64,000 nt of DNA from Spirochaeta isovalerica (GCF_014207565.1 NZ_JACHGJ010000001.1:1-64000), one strand, 5' to 3'. Shown: positions 17,282-26,800, numbered from the stretch's first letter. The notes: a model not told the origin generated them from the sequence alone. Translations and numbers: made by a program.

Positions 17282-17306
17282 AAAAAAGCTCCCATAACAG
17301 GGAGCT
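17282..17306 (-). terminator. Intrinsic terminator after the ferredoxin gene
   Basis: AGCTCCC (17287-17293)/GGGAGCT (17300-17306) form a 7-bp stem. On the minus strand it is followed by six T. It ends the short ferredoxin transcript and separates it from epmA. Confidence 0.85.
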
Positions 17307-17328
17307 CATGATTTCTGAAAAGAAACGC

Positions 17329-17502
17329 TTATGCTGGATTGATACACTCTGTGGGACATACGTCAACACAGGCACCACAATCGATACAAGTATCAGCGTC
17401 GATCACTCTCGCATCATCTTTTTCAGAAATTGCGTCAACGGGACATTCACCTTCACAGGCGCCGCAGTTTACGCAGTCATCTTTTACAATTGAATAAGCC
17501 AT
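17329..17502 (-). CDS. 2[4Fe-4S] ferredoxin
   Basis: A 57-residue clostridial-type ferredoxin with two CxxCxxCxxxCP motifs: CVNCGACEGECP and CIDCGACVDVCP. It carries low-potential electrons in the cytoplasm and is the natural partner of the window's PFOR. I chose MAYSIV as the start (17502) because GGGGA lies 5-8 nt upstream and ferredoxins usually begin MAY. A start 12 bp earlier (MGNNMAY) would destroy that spacing. The gene is monocistronic, with its own terminator. Confidence 0.95.
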   Translation of the reverse strand: MAYSIVKDDCVNCGACEGECPVDAISEKDDARVIDADTCIDCGACVDVCPTECINPA

Positions 17503-17610
17503 ATTGTTCCCCATTAATCTTCAAAGAAGATTATAGAAGTAATTTATCCGGCAATTATATACCGAAATATTTATTTGAAGATAATCCATTGGATTTCTTT
17601 TATCAAGCCT

Positions 17611-18030
17611 TTAAAGCGTTTTTTTCATATGACGATGCTCTATTCCGGCATCCATGTATATATTCCCGAACGCCCTGTAGCCCAGTTTCTCGTAAAATGG
17701 CACAGCGTGAAGCTGCGCACCCAGTTCCACTTCATCAAATCCCAGTTCAAAGGCAATTTCCTCTATCTGGCGGATAAGTTCCCGGCCGATTCCAAGTTTT
17801 CTGTATTCTTTGAGCACAGCGACCCGGCCGATATGACCATCGGTTGTGAGTCTGGCTGTTCCTATCGGTATATCACCGTCTAAAGCCAGGATGTGGCTGT
17901 ACCGGCTGTCCGATTCATCCTGTTCCAGTTCAAGAGGAACGTTCTGCCCTTTTACAAAAACCTCGTGTCGAACGGCGCTCAGCTGTTCTTTATGCTTGTC
18001 CCAGTCGGCCACTATATATCTTACTGCCAT
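17611..18030 (-). CDS. GNAT family N-acetyltransferase
   Basis: A 139-residue single-domain acetyltransferase. The acetyl-CoA loop is RVAVLKEYRKLGIGRELI (the R/Q-x-x-G-x-G/A signature), followed by VELGAQLHAVPFYEKLGY, typical of the ElaA/YjcF-like branch. The substrate cannot be predicted. Its start overlaps the end of the upstream CDF transporter gene by 10 bp, so it is probably translated from the same mRNA. Confidence 0.85.
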   Translation of the reverse strand: MAVRYIVADWDKHKEQLSAVRHEVFVKGQNVPLELEQDESDSRYSHILALDGDIPIGTARLTTDGHIGRVAVLKEYRKLGIGRELIRQIEEIAFELGFDEVELGAQLHAVPFYEKLGYRAFGNIYMDAGIEHRHMKKTL

Positions 18031-18950
18031 AAATCTTCCTTTTTCAGACCGAATCTCTCTTTGTGCTCTCCGGCTCCGGCAGGTTCAATGTGAATCATAA
18101 TGTCATAAATATTATCTATAGAGCTTCTGATCTCTTCGTCGAGACGGAGGGAAATGTCGTGTCCCTCTTTTACGGTCAGATTGCCGTCGACCTCCACATC
18201 TAAATCGACCACATAGAACCGGTTCATTTTTCTTATACGCATCTTATGAGGGTTCTGAACTTCCTGAACCCTTTCCACCGCGGCGAAAATCCGGTTGTAG
18301 ATCTCCTTGTCATCAATGGAATCCATGAGCTCCAGCGAGGTCTCTCTGAATATGGAAAAAGCGACAACCATGATCCAGAAGCTGACGATCAGGGCGATTA
18401 CGGAATCGATCAGGGCAATATTGAACCAGCGGGTGAAAAGAAGCCCGATGAGCACGGTCAGAGAAATGATTATATCGTTTCTCATATTTTTTCCGTCGGC
18501 AATGAGCATGGGAGAGTCGGTTTTTTTTCCGGTATTGAATTTATAGAGAGCCAGTATCGTTTTGCCGGCTATGGAAAACAGAGTCGCGTATATAGCCCAT
18601 AGCCCGGGCAGTTCTCTCATCGAACCGCTGAGAATATCCTGTACCGACTTCACAGCAAGCTGGCCGCCTGCGAAGAAAATAATAAAAGAGAGAATCTTTG
18701 TCGAAATGGTTTCGGCTCTCTCATGCCCCCAGGGGTGCTCTCTGTCCGGCGGCTCCGAAGATATGGACGCTGTAAAAAAAGTGAGCAGCGACGTGGCTAT
18801 ATCGGTTGCCGAATCAATTCCGTCACCCACAAGAGCAAGAGAATGACTGGCCAGGCCGATAACAATCTTTAATACGGCCAGAATCGTATTACCGAAAGCG
18901 CTGACAATAGAGGATCGTTTTATAAGTCGGCTTCTTGAGTTCTCGTTCAT
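18021..18950 (-). CDS. Cation diffusion facilitator (CDF) transporter
   Basis: A 309-residue inner-membrane metal/proton antiporter with about six membrane segments. The metal-site motifs are LVGDGIDSATD in TM2 and a DGKNMRND/DSVIAL pair in TM5, and HPWGHERAET is the cytoplasmic loop signature. A C-terminal cytoplasmic domain (residues ~210-300) has the His-containing ferredoxin-like fold of the family. The metal (Zn, Fe, Mn or Co) cannot be assigned reliably. Confidence 0.92.
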   Translation of the reverse strand: MNENSRSRLIKRSSIVSAFGNTILAVLKIVIGLASHSLALVGDGIDSATDIATSLLTFFTASISSEPPDREHPWGHERAETISTKILSFIIFFAGGQLAVKSVQDILSGSMRELPGLWAIYATLFSIAGKTILALYKFNTGKKTDSPMLIADGKNMRNDIIISLTVLIGLLFTRWFNIALIDSVIALIVSFWIMVVAFSIFRETSLELMDSIDDKEIYNRIFAAVERVQEVQNPHKMRIRKMNRFYVVDLDVEVDGNLTVKEGHDISLRLDEEIRSSIDNIYDIMIHIEPAGAGEHKERFGLKKEDLWQ

Positions 18951-18953
18951 AAT

Positions 18954-19916
18954 CTATTTCACTATAGTTTTGATTCTGCTTCTCAGTGTCAAGTCTCTAT
19001 CGAGAAAAATTATATGGATGATTCGGCCTTTGGCGGACAGGCGGAGAACTTCTCCGCGTATCTGAAAACCTTCATCTGTATCAATATGATAATAGAGAAC
19101 GATCCTGTCGTGTCTTTTGAAATGGAAGTCGGGATTCTCCAGGCTGGCGCCCCCTTCGCTGATATCGGTAATGTAGGAGTGTCGGGCCATTTCATCCAGA
19201 TCAAGAAGTTTTACCATAACTGGAAGCTTGACTCTTTTCCGTTTAAAAGCTCTCCGCTTCTGTGATTGGAGAAGACTGTGGGAAACCGAAATGACATTTC
19301 CTTTCTGTTCCAGAAGATTGGAGTTAATTGTGAATATCTTCTGATTGTCATGAAAATAAACATTAAGAGGTGAACCTTCACGCAAGGGAGGGATCGGCTT
19401 CTTCGTCTGCAGGATAAGGGAGTCTCTTCGGTTTTCCTGTATTTTCGCGCTGTATTTGGCTGTTTCGCTCAAAATGACAAGAGAGGGCATTCCGACAGGT
19501 AATTCTTCGCTGGAGAAATAGTTGGCTGAAACGGTCTTGGAGGGGAAATTCAGTTTTTTTTCCAGTTCCGCTCTCAATCCTTCGGGAGGGGATTCCTTCC
19601 CGGCCAGGGCATTGGCGCAATCTGAAAAAGTCCGTTTATTCGTCAGCATGTGATATTTTAAATCTTCCGATTCGAGATAAGTTGTCAATTTCATAATATA
19701 GGCCAGTTCTCTATCGTTCAGGTTCAGCCTGAGGAGATAACTGTCAAATTTTTTCTTCATCAGTTTTGAATGTTCCTGATGCTGCTTGTTTTTGTAGAAG
19801 AAATAACTGTAGGCGATAATGCCGGTGAGAAGCAGGGCCATGAGAAAAACAATTGTGATTTCACCTGCTCCGGCCAGCCAGTTACCGAAGAGTGATAAGG
19901 GGTAGAGTGTTGTCAT
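18954..19916 (-). CDS. Membrane-anchored PilZ-domain protein
   Basis: A 320-residue protein with one N-terminal membrane helix (residues ~17-41), a cytoplasmic middle domain and a C-terminal PilZ domain (~218-315). The c-di-GMP signature is present as RRAFKRKR followed by ITDISEGGASL, so it probably binds c-di-GMP. The middle region resembles the YcgR-like split barrel that precedes PilZ in motility effectors. It lies 4 bp upstream of the CDF gene on the same strand; a functional link is not evident. Confidence 0.82.
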   Translation of the reverse strand: MTTLYPLSLFGNWLAGAGEITIVFLMALLLTGIIAYSYFFYKNKQHQEHSKLMKKKFDSYLLRLNLNDRELAYIMKLTTYLESEDLKYHMLTNKRTFSDCANALAGKESPPEGLRAELEKKLNFPSKTVSANYFSSEELPVGMPSLVILSETAKYSAKIQENRRDSLILQTKKPIPPLREGSPLNVYFHDNQKIFTINSNLLEQKGNVISVSHSLLQSQKRRAFKRKRVKLPVMVKLLDLDEMARHSYITDISEGGASLENPDFHFKRHDRIVLYYHIDTDEGFQIRGEVLRLSAKGRIIHIIFLDRDLTLRSRIKTIVK

Positions 19917-19930
19917 ACTGTTAATTATAT

Positions 19931-20641
19931 TCAGCTGCGCAGAATATACCAGGTCTGGCTGTTATGTGTTCCGTGAACCATCTCCGCTGGATAGCTGAAT
20001 TTATCCTCTACCCTGCGGTCCATGATTTCATCGAGAAGGGAGGAGCAGTTTTCATCGCTGACAAAGAAGATGACTTTATTGGATTTGTTCAGAGCCTTAA
20101 GGGTCATGGTTATGCGTTGGACCCGGGGGTCGAGGAGTGATTTTTCGGTAAGAACCACAAGCTTTCTTTTTTCCATGAGAGCTGTAAATCCCGTAAACAG
20201 AGAAGCCACATGGCCATCGGGCCCCATGGACAGAAGGAGAAGGTCAAAGGAGTCTCCGCTGGATTCCAGATAATGGAACAATGTTTTTTCATATTCCCTG
20301 GCAGCCGTTTCAAGCGGTGTTATTTCCGTGTTGATCCAGTGGATATTCTGAAGGGGGATATTGCTTCTCTTGAGGAGGTTTTTTACGGCGTTTTTAAAAT
20401 TACTGTCAAGATTTTCATTGGGCAGACAACGTTCGTCGGTAATAAAAAAATGTATTTTTTCCCAGGGGAGCGAATCGATATAAAAAAGAGTTCTGTATAG
20501 AGGTTGAAGCATAGAGCCGCCTGACAGTATCAGGGAAAACGATTCTTTGCTCCTCAGAACTTCAATCATGTATTCCCTGATGCACTGAGCGGCTTCATGA
20601 CTCATCAGATCCAGATCCCTGTAGTTCTTCAGTTCTCTCAT
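19931..20641 (-). CDS. pgl: 6-phosphogluconolactonase
   Basis: A 236-residue cytoplasmic enzyme of the oxidative pentose phosphate pathway (SugarP_isomerase/NagB-like fold). Diagnostic motifs are LILSGGSM near residue 40, FFITDERCLP with the following ENLDSN, and LLSMGPDGHVASLFTG. Length is normal for the DevB/Pgl type. No neighbouring pentose-phosphate gene is in view. Confidence 0.92.
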   Translation of the reverse strand: MRELKNYRDLDLMSHEAAQCIREYMIEVLRSKESFSLILSGGSMLQPLYRTLFYIDSLPWEKIHFFITDERCLPNENLDSNFKNAVKNLLKRSNIPLQNIHWINTEITPLETAAREYEKTLFHYLESSGDSFDLLLLSMGPDGHVASLFTGFTALMEKRKLVVLTEKSLLDPRVQRITMTLKALNKSNKVIFFVSDENCSSLLDEIMDRRVEDKFSYPAEMVHGTHNSQTWYILRS

Positions 20642-20683
20642 CAGAATTAATTATAAGAGAAGCTTTTATAAAAGGCTCAGAAA

Positions 20684-21163
20684 TTATTCAGGATAGTTCA
20701 GGTTTTCCGGTTTGATGTTTTCGAGAACTTCCCTGAGGAATTTTTCCGCCTCGTATTTTGCCATGGGCAGATCCATGGAGAGGTAGTTTCCGCAGTCTTT
20801 TGCCGAGGCCCCGGGTATTTCCCCTTCGTAAAGGGCAATGAACCCGAAGAGTTTTTTCATGATTTCGACAATATCTTCCGGTTCAAGTTTTCCTTTGAAA
20901 AGGACATAATTCCCTGTCCGGCAGCCCATGGGACCGAAATATACGGTTTTATCCGCCCATTCGGGGTCATTCCTCAGAAAAGTCGCAGCCAGGTGCTCCA
21001 TGGCATGAAGGGCAGGTATGTCGATTACCGGCTCGCGGTTCGGTTCTTTCATTCTTATATCAAAGGTGGATACGTAATCGCCGCCGACTTCGTCTACTCG
21101 GGATAAATATATCCCCCGGAGGAGCTTTATGTGATCTATGGTAAAACTTGCAATTTTTTTCAT
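20684..21163 (-). CDS. luxS: S-ribosylhomocysteine lyase LuxS
   Basis: A 159-residue metalloenzyme that splits S-ribosylhomocysteine into homocysteine and DPD, the precursor of autoinducer-2. The metal-binding HAMEH and the GPMGCRTGNY loop with the catalytic Cys are intact. I chose ATG at 21163 because GGAG lies 7 nt upstream. The longer MEIN start would put the ribosome site inside the gene. It follows mtnN by one base, so the two enzymes that act in sequence are co-translated. Confidence 0.96.
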   Translation of the reverse strand: MKKIASFTIDHIKLLRGIYLSRVDEVGGDYVSTFDIRMKEPNREPVIDIPALHAMEHLAATFLRNDPEWADKTVYFGPMGCRTGNYVLFKGKLEPEDIVEIMKKLFGFIALYEGEIPGASAKDCGNYLSMDLPMAKYEAEKFLREVLENIKPENLNYPE

Positions 21164-21164
21164 G

Positions 21165-21890
21165 TTAATCTCCAAAATTTTTGATTTCGTACTGATTTAT
21201 AAGTGTAATGATTTCTCTGACCATTGTAGCTGAATTGACAGCGGCCACTTTCAGAAATTCTTCGAATTCGATCTGATTGTCCTTATCTCCCGTAATATCG
21301 GAAATGGCTCTTATGATAACAAAAGGTATAGCGAAATTATGGCAGCACTGGGCAATGGCGGCTGCTTCCATTTCGGCAGCCATGATTGTCGGTAGCTTTT
21401 CCCTGACGGCATGAATATGATCGTCCTTATGCATGAACGAATCACCTGTTGCGATCAGCCCTTTCATTGTGCCGACGTTGTCGAGTTTTTCAACGACTTT
21501 CTCGGCAATTTCCACAAGTATATTATTGGGGATATAAGCGGCAGGCATACGGGGAACCTGACCGTATTCATATCCGAAGACCGTAGCGTCCACGTCATGG
21601 TGTCTGACTTCCGTGGAGATGACGACATCTCCGATTGAGAGGTCGGCCGAAAAACCACCGGCTGAGCCGGTATTGATGATGCAGTCGGGGCTGTATCTTT
21701 CTATCATCAGCGTTGTGCCCATCGCGGCATTGACTTTTCCGATTCCCGACAGAAGGAGGATGATCTCTTCCTTATTCAATATACCTTTGTAAAATGTGAA
21801 ACCGGCTCTCTCTTCGGTGGTGTAGTCGTTCATGCGGTTTTTCAGGTCTTCTATTTCTTCGGACATTGCGCCGATTATTCCTATTTTCAT
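21165..21890 (-). CDS. mtnN: 5'-methylthioadenosine/S-adenosylhomocysteine nucleosidase
   Basis: A 241-residue nucleosidase (Pfs) that cleaves adenine from SAH and methylthioadenosine. MKIGIIGAMSEEIE, INTGSAGGF, the MAAEMEAAAIAQ substrate-binding segment and RAISDITGD with the catalytic Asp are all present. It feeds S-ribosylhomocysteine to the adjacent LuxS. It is divergent from ahcY, the alternative SAH-removing enzyme, 105 bp away. Confidence 0.96.
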   Translation of the reverse strand: MKIGIIGAMSEEIEDLKNRMNDYTTEERAGFTFYKGILNKEEIILLLSGIGKVNAAMGTTLMIERYSPDCIINTGSAGGFSADLSIGDVVISTEVRHHDVDATVFGYEYGQVPRMPAAYIPNNILVEIAEKVVEKLDNVGTMKGLIATGDSFMHKDDHIHAVREKLPTIMAAEMEAAAIAQCCHNFAIPFVIIRAISDITGDKDNQIEFEEFLKVAAVNSATMVREIITLINQYEIKNFGD

Positions 21891-21940
21891 GGCCTAATGT
21901 TAATCATTGACCGGTAAATATTCAATAGAGAAGGATTTAT

Positions 21941-21968
21941 TTGCTCAAAAAGTCAAGCGGCATAATAA
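21941..21968 (+). promoter_or_regulatory. Candidate promoter for ahcY
   Basis: TTGCTC (21941-21946), a 16-bp spacer and TAATAA (21963-21968), with AAAGGAG (21983-21989) before the ATG. No SAH-riboswitch consensus was recognised in the 105-bp divergent interval. Confidence 0.35.
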
Positions 21969-21995
21969 TGAATATTAGAGGTAAAGGAGTGCGCT

Positions 21996-23411
21996 ATGAA
22001 CCTGTTTGACAATACGCCGTTTCTGGTTGCCGATCCGGATCTCGCCGACTGGGGGCGAAAAGAGATTGTAATCGCTGAAAAAGAAATGCCCGGACTTATG
22101 GCCATAAGAAGGAAGTACGGTGACAGCAAACCTCTTAAAGGGGCCCGGATAACGGGCTCCCTCCACATGACGATTCAAACCGCTGTGCTGATAGAAACCC
22201 TGGTTGAACTGGGGGCCGATGTCCGGTGGGCTTCCTGTAATATTTTTTCCACTCAGGACCATGCTGCCGCGGCAGTAGCTGCAAGGGGAATTCCTGTTTT
22301 TGCCTGGAAAGGGGAGTCTCTGACCGAGTACTGGGAATGCACCTTCCGGGCCCTTAAGCACAGGGAATCGGGTCCCCATCTGATTGTCGATGATGGAGGA
22401 GATGCTTCCCTTCTAGTTCATAAAGGACTGGAAATGGAAAAGGGCGATAAGTGGGTCGATACTTCTTCTGATTCCGAGGAGGAAGATATTATAAAAAAAC
22501 TTCTGAAAAAGGTCCGGATGGAGGACGATCATTTCTGGCGCCGTGTAACGGAGAGTCTTCAGGGCATTTCCGAAGAGACGACGACCGGAGTCAACCGGCT
22601 TTACAGGATGGCCCGGGAAAAAACTCTTCTTGTTCCCGCTATCAATGTAAATGATTCAGTGACCAAATCGAAGTTCGACAACAAATACGGATGCCGCGAA
22701 TCCCTTGCGGACGGAATAAAAAGAGCCACCGATGTCATGATTGCCGGAAAAACAGTTGTTATCTGCGGTTTCGGAGATGTGGGAAAGGGCTGCGCCGAGT
22801 CTATGAGAGGCCTCGGTGCAAAGGTCATCATTAATGAGATCGACCCCATATGCGCTTTACAGGCCGCTATGGCCGGATACGTTGTAAAGCCGATCGAGGA
22901 TTCTTTGAAAGAAGGGGACATTTTTGTTACGGCAACCGGCAACCGGGATATAATCCGCCTGGAACATATGATGAAAATGAAAGATCACGCCATCTGCTGC
23001 AATATCGGCCATTTTGATAATGAGATACAGATTAGCCGGTTGAAAGCCATGGAAGGAGTAGAGCGAACGGAAGTCAAACCGCAGGTTGACCTGTATACAT
23101 TTCCCGATGGCCATTCCATCTTCATTCTGGCTGAAGGACGTCTTGTCAACCTCGGATGTGCCACCGGCCATCCTTCCTTCGTTATGTCCTGTTCTTTTTC
23201 AAATCAGGTTCTGGCGCAGATGGATCTCTGGGAAAGGGGAAAAGAGCGGGATGTGTCCGTATACACTCTTCCCAGAAAACTCGATGAGGAAGTGGCGGCG
23301 CTCCATCTCGAACATCTGGGCGTTAAGCTGTCGAAGCTCAATGAGGAGCAGGCCGAATACATCGGAGTGACTGTGGATGGCCCCTTCAAGCCCGGGCATT
23401 ACCGCTATTGA
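21996..23411 (+). CDS. ahcY: Adenosylhomocysteinase
   Basis: A 471-residue NAD-dependent enzyme that reversibly splits S-adenosylhomocysteine into adenosine and homocysteine. The substrate domain has [12 protein letters not shown] and [13 protein letters not shown]. The Rossmann domain has [21 protein letters not shown]. The C-terminus [18 protein letters not shown] continues to the GHYRY end, which supplies the NAD-binding Lys/Tyr. All expected parts are present. It overlaps the convergent VanZ-like gene by 7 bp. Confidence 0.97.
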   Translation: MNLFDNTPFLVADPDLADWGRKEIVIAEKEMPGLMAIRRKYGDSKPLKGARITGSLHMTIQTAVLIETLVELGADVRWASCNIFSTQDHAAAAVAARGIPVFAWKGESLTEYWECTFRALKHRESGPHLIVDDGGDASLLVHKGLEMEKGDKWVDTSSDSEEEDIIKKLLKKVRMEDDHFWRRVTESLQGISEETTTGVNRLYRMAREKTLLVPAINVNDSVTKSKFDNKYGCRESLADGIKRATDVMIAGKTVVICGFGDVGKGCAESMRGLGAKVIINEIDPICALQAAMAGYVVKPIEDSLKEGDIFVTATGNRDIIRLEHMMKMKDHAICCNIGHFDNEIQISRLKAMEGVERTEVKPQVDLYTFPDGHSIFILAEGRLVNLGCATGHPSFVMSCSFSNQVLAQMDLWERGKERDVSVYTLPRKLDEEVAALHLEHLGVKLSKLNEEQAEYIGVTVDGPFKPGHYRY

Positions 23412-24415
23412 GATTTTTTACCGGAAAAGGTGTAATACAGGGCAGCACCCAGAAAGCCTCCCGCGCTATTGAGAATAAGATCCAGAAGGGAGGAATCCCG
23501 TCCGGGAATCCAGACCTGGCTGATCTCGATTGAGAGACTGAAGAAAAGAGTTAGTATTCCGGAGATGAACAGCGCTTTTCTCCGGGATAGCCAGCCATTG
23601 CGGTAAAGGTTCAGGGATAAAAGAATTCCCAGAGGAATAAAGCCGAAAAAATTCATGAAAACATCAAGAGACATTACAGCTGATCCCAGGGTAGAAAAAG
23701 AGGGAAAACCGAGAACTTCGGGATCAAGATCTTTTATTTGACCGGGAACAGAGAAAACCTGAAAGCCGGCAGAATCGATCGTAGCAAAATCGAAGTCTGC
23801 AGTTTCATTGTTCCCTGAGTAAATGGCTAATGATGAAAGCTCTCCAGACCAGGGCGTGGTGCCGTTCATACCGTTTCCGAGAATAATTGTATTTTTTTCG
23901 GCCGGAAGGGGAAGAGATAGGCGAAGTTCTCTGTGTGCCGCTATCTGAGAGCTGTTTACCACAAGACTCGTCCCCTTATTGTCTGAATGAATCCCGATCT
24001 GTTTCAGATCCTCTTCCTTTCCGAGGTCTCCGTATATTTTGGGGGTTCTATTCCGGTTGCTGTAGTCCTGATCGGACAGAACCATCAGTGAGGTTCCCCA
24101 TTGGCCGATGGTTATCCCCTCATTGGTTTCCCGGTTGTAAATTTGCAGAATAATTCCGAAACGCAGACGTTCGGGATACACAGGTGTCATCCGGAGAAAT
24201 AGAGAGAAGTTGTCCTCTTCACGGTGAATGGATCGGAATATATCGTTTGAGAAGACCATGCTGTTTCCTGTAAATACAAGACCTTTGCCGGGAATTATCT
24301 TTGCCTGATTCGTTGCAGAGCGTGCCGCGGGATAAAACCCGAAAAGTACCATAATTCCCCAAAGGGTCAGGAGCGGCAATAATCTAATTAATAACTTTGA
24401 TTTTGCTTTGAACAA
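23405..24415 (-). CDS. VanZ-like membrane protein with an extracytoplasmic LamG-like domain
   Basis: A 336-residue protein. An N-terminal membrane anchor (residues ~10-30) precedes a beta-rich region (~40-215) resembling a concanavalin/LamG fold ([23 protein letters not shown]). Then come about three membrane helices with the VanZ signature [42 protein letters not shown] (residues ~296-323). VanZ itself gives low-level teicoplanin resistance; here the role is unknown. It starts at a TTG inside the 3' end of pth, a 32-bp overlap in another frame. A slightly later TTG is possible. Confidence 0.7.
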   Translation of the reverse strand: MFKAKSKLLIRLLPLLTLWGIMVLFGFYPAARSATNQAKIIPGKGLVFTGNSMVFSNDIFRSIHREEDNFSLFLRMTPVYPERLRFGIILQIYNRETNEGITIGQWGTSLMVLSDQDYSNRNRTPKIYGDLGKEEDLKQIGIHSDNKGTSLVVNSSQIAAHRELRLSLPLPAEKNTIILGNGMNGTTPWSGELSSLAIYSGNNETADFDFATIDSAGFQVFSVPGQIKDLDPEVLGFPSFSTLGSAVMSLDVFMNFFGFIPLGILLSLNLYRNGWLSRRKALFISGILTLFFSLSIEISQVWIPGRDSSLLDLILNSAGGFLGAALYYTFSGKKSQ

Positions 24416-24950
24416 CTTTGTTTATCTCTTTCCCGGGATAGGATAGAAGCATGTCTGCGGATTTTTCCAGTATTAATGACAAATGGATTTCCTCTTCGCC
24501 GGAGAACCGGCCGGTTACCCATGATGAAATGGAACCGTGAACCGGTCTGCCGATTCCGATGCGGAAACGGTGAAAATCTCTGGTTCCCAGATGGGATGAA
24601 ATGGATTTCAGGCCGTTGTGGCCGGCGAGACCGCCCCCTGTCCTGAAGCCGATTTCTCCGAATGGCAGCTCCAGGTCATCATGGACAACAAGAATTTCTT
24701 CCGGTTTTATTTTGAAAAAGGAAGCTGCGGCTCCAACCGATTCGCCGCTTTTGTTCATATAGGTTTCCGGTTTCAGGTAAATGACCTTTCTGTCTTCCGA
24801 ACCGCATGAGAGCCAGCTGCCTTTGAATTTGTTCTGCCAGTGGCCATTCTTCAGTTCATCCATATAATCACTGCAAAGCCAGGCGGCATTATGCCTTGTG
24901 TTTTTGTATTGCAATCCGGGATTTCCCAGAAAAACCATCATTCGGATCAT
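24384..24950 (-). CDS. pth: Peptidyl-tRNA hydrolase
   Basis: A 188-residue cytoplasmic esterase that recycles peptidyl-tRNA. Conserved blocks are FLGNPGLQYKNTRHNAAW with the catalytic His, KPETYMNKSGESV, VVHDDLELPFG with the catalytic Asp, and GGGLAGHNGLKSI. Length is normal. The start overlaps the upstream methylase stop (ATGA), so an essential housekeeping gene is translationally coupled to a DNA methyltransferase gene. Confidence 0.95.
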   Translation of the reverse strand: MIRMMVFLGNPGLQYKNTRHNAAWLCSDYMDELKNGHWQNKFKGSWLSCGSEDRKVIYLKPETYMNKSGESVGAAASFFKIKPEEILVVHDDLELPFGEIGFRTGGGLAGHNGLKSISSHLGTRDFHRFRIGIGRPVHGSISSWVTGRFSGEEEIHLSLILEKSADMLLSYPGKEINKVVQSKIKVIN

Positions 24951-26800
24951 AGGTCGAACTCCCTTATATACGTGCTGTCACTATGATTTATTTTAAAAAG
25001 ATTGAAAACCCTGTTTTCGATTTCGAGAATGACTGAACCTGTTTCATCTGACTGCTTTTCCGCTTTTAATGCCAATTCCTTCAGAATCCGACGTTCGGAT
25101 TTTTCCATATGGGGAACAGGTAGATATTCCAGATGGCTTCTCAGAATTTTTATGCTGTTAAACTTTTTTTTAAGAATATAGCGGTAGAGAGCGGAGTTGA
25201 ATAGCAATGTGATTATTTCAGGATCGAGACCGGTTTCCGGATAAAATGAATTGGCCGAGTTTAACGTTACATAACCTGATCTGTCCAGGGCGAATACAGG
25301 TTTCCCCGTTATGAACCGGTAGACTATCTTCGGGTTTTTTCTGTACTGGCTCAGCGGAGCACATTGCTGTAGGATTTTCCTGTCGAAATAGAGGTATTTT
25401 TCCGGAGCTTTTATAGAGAACGCTTGAATGTCCTTACCGCATATGATGGGATAATATCCTTCAGAAGGAGTAGAAGAAATAAACCTCTTGTTATTTCCCG
25501 ATACGACTCCCAGCGTCCAAAGAGCTTTTCCTTCAAGATTCGTATGGGGGTAACTGAATATCCTCTCGAAAATCTCTATGTCCCTGCCGGTCATATTCAG
25601 GTCATAGATGCAGTCGGGGTTGCGGGAAAAACGGGTGCTGTCGACTCTGTAAAAGTGATTGTCTCTCTGGACAAGTGTTCCGGGACGGTCGGATTTTTTT
25701 TTGACTTCAAGCAGTATGACAGGAGTCTGGACCTTGCTGAAAATCTTTCCCAGAAACACAGAACGGCATATAGCATAGTGTTCAATCAGATCTTTTCTGA
25801 TATCTCTGTGCGCTTTTACATTTAAAAACGCTTCAGGGAGGAGGAAAGAGAGAGCGCCGTTTTTTCTGAGATGGGGAAGAGCTGCTTTTAAAAAAAAGGA
25901 AAAAGATTCCCCGGAACGAATTTCCGGAAAACGTTCTTTGAGTTTTTTGATTTCCTTCTTTCTGAAGTGATGTCCCCATGGAGGATTGGAAGCGATAAGA
26001 TCAAACTTCTGCGGAAATGGTTTATCCGATAAGGTGTTTCTTACTGCTATAGCCGGTTCAAAATCCATATCCGGAAACTGCAGCATTAAATTCAACCTGG
26101 CGATGTGTATGGCCGTACGGTCCGTATCCCAACCAGTTATATTGATCGGAGAGCCGCTTTGTCGTGCCGCGGAAATAAGAAAAATGCCCGATCCGCAGCA
26201 GGGATCGAGGAAGGTTTTCCATTGTCCCCGGTAATAAGAGAGAATTTCTCCGGCCAGTGCGGGCGGTGTGTAATAGGAGCCCCGTTCGGATTTTCTGCCT
26301 TCTCTCTGAAGAGTCTGATAAATCAGGCCGGCTATATCGGGATGGTCCGGCAGAGAGAGGGTTGAAAGACTCTTCTGAAGGTCTTTTGTATCGGGCGATC
26401 CCAATTCTATAAACCAGAGCTCCATTTCTTTTTTTATGCGATTTATATTTCTACTTTTGAGCTTGTGAATCCTGTTCAGAAAATAACAGTATACGACTTT
26501 CGCCGGATCTATTGCTTTCCGGTCATCCAAAGCCGAGATGGCTGGTAAAAACGATTTTTCTACAACGGAGAGAGCGTATTCTTCGGGGAAAAACGTTCCC
26601 CCGGCGGATTTCTTATTTGCCCTCTTTTTGAGTCTTGGCGATTTTCCTCCGGCTATGTCATTCCTGACAGATCTGACAGAACGGCGTGGAATAAGCGCAT
26701 CCGGGCCGGCTGGCAACAGACCCTGCCTGGTCCAGTTCCGGATCGTAGCCGGTGAGACATTTAAATAGTCAGCTGCTTCTCTATAAGTAAGATCACTCAT
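24947..26800 (-). CDS. Adenine-specific DNA methyltransferase with N-terminal helix-turn-helix
   Basis: A 617-residue protein. Residues 1-30 (TYREAADYLNVSPATIRNWTRQGLLP) form an excisionase/MerR-type HTH. A helical segment follows, then an N6-adenine methylase core with GSYYTPP (174-180), the SAM motif DPCCGSG (199-205) and catalytic SNPPW (271-275). The C-terminal third resembles the TaqI/Eco57I target-recognition domain (YLPVPHMEKSERRIL near 570). No PD-(D/E)xK nuclease motif and no partner endonuclease gene is visible, so this looks like an orphan methylase, regulatory or protective. It heads a methylase-pth-vanZ run. Confidence 0.8.
   Translation of the reverse strand: MSDLTYREAADYLNVSPATIRNWTRQGLLPAGPDALIPRRSVRSVRNDIAGGKSPRLKKRANKKSAGGTFFPEEYALSVVEKSFLPAISALDDRKAIDPAKVVYCYFLNRIHKLKSRNINRIKKEMELWFIELGSPDTKDLQKSLSTLSLPDHPDIAGLIYQTLQREGRKSERGSYYTPPALAGEILSYYRGQWKTFLDPCCGSGIFLISAARQSGSPINITGWDTDRTAIHIARLNLMLQFPDMDFEPAIAVRNTLSDKPFPQKFDLIASNPPWGHHFRKKEIKKLKERFPEIRSGESFSFFLKAALPHLRKNGALSFLLPEAFLNVKAHRDIRKDLIEHYAICRSVFLGKIFSKVQTPVILLEVKKKSDRPGTLVQRDNHFYRVDSTRFSRNPDCIYDLNMTGRDIEIFERIFSYPHTNLEGKALWTLGVVSGNNKRFISSTPSEGYYPIICGKDIQAFSIKAPEKYLYFDRKILQQCAPLSQYRKNPKIVYRFITGKPVFALDRSGYVTLNSANSFYPETGLDPEIITLLFNSALYRYILKKKFNSIKILRSHLEYLPVPHMEKSERRILKELALKAEKQSDETGSVILEIENRVFNLFKINHSDSTYIREFDL

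Noticed and set aside
21891-21995. SAH riboswitch between mtnN and ahcY
   Set aside because: The conserved SAH-riboswitch core could not be found; only ordinary promoter-like hexamers are visible.
24947-26800. Complete restriction-modification system
   Set aside because: Only a methylase is present; no nuclease motif or partner gene is visible in the flanks.
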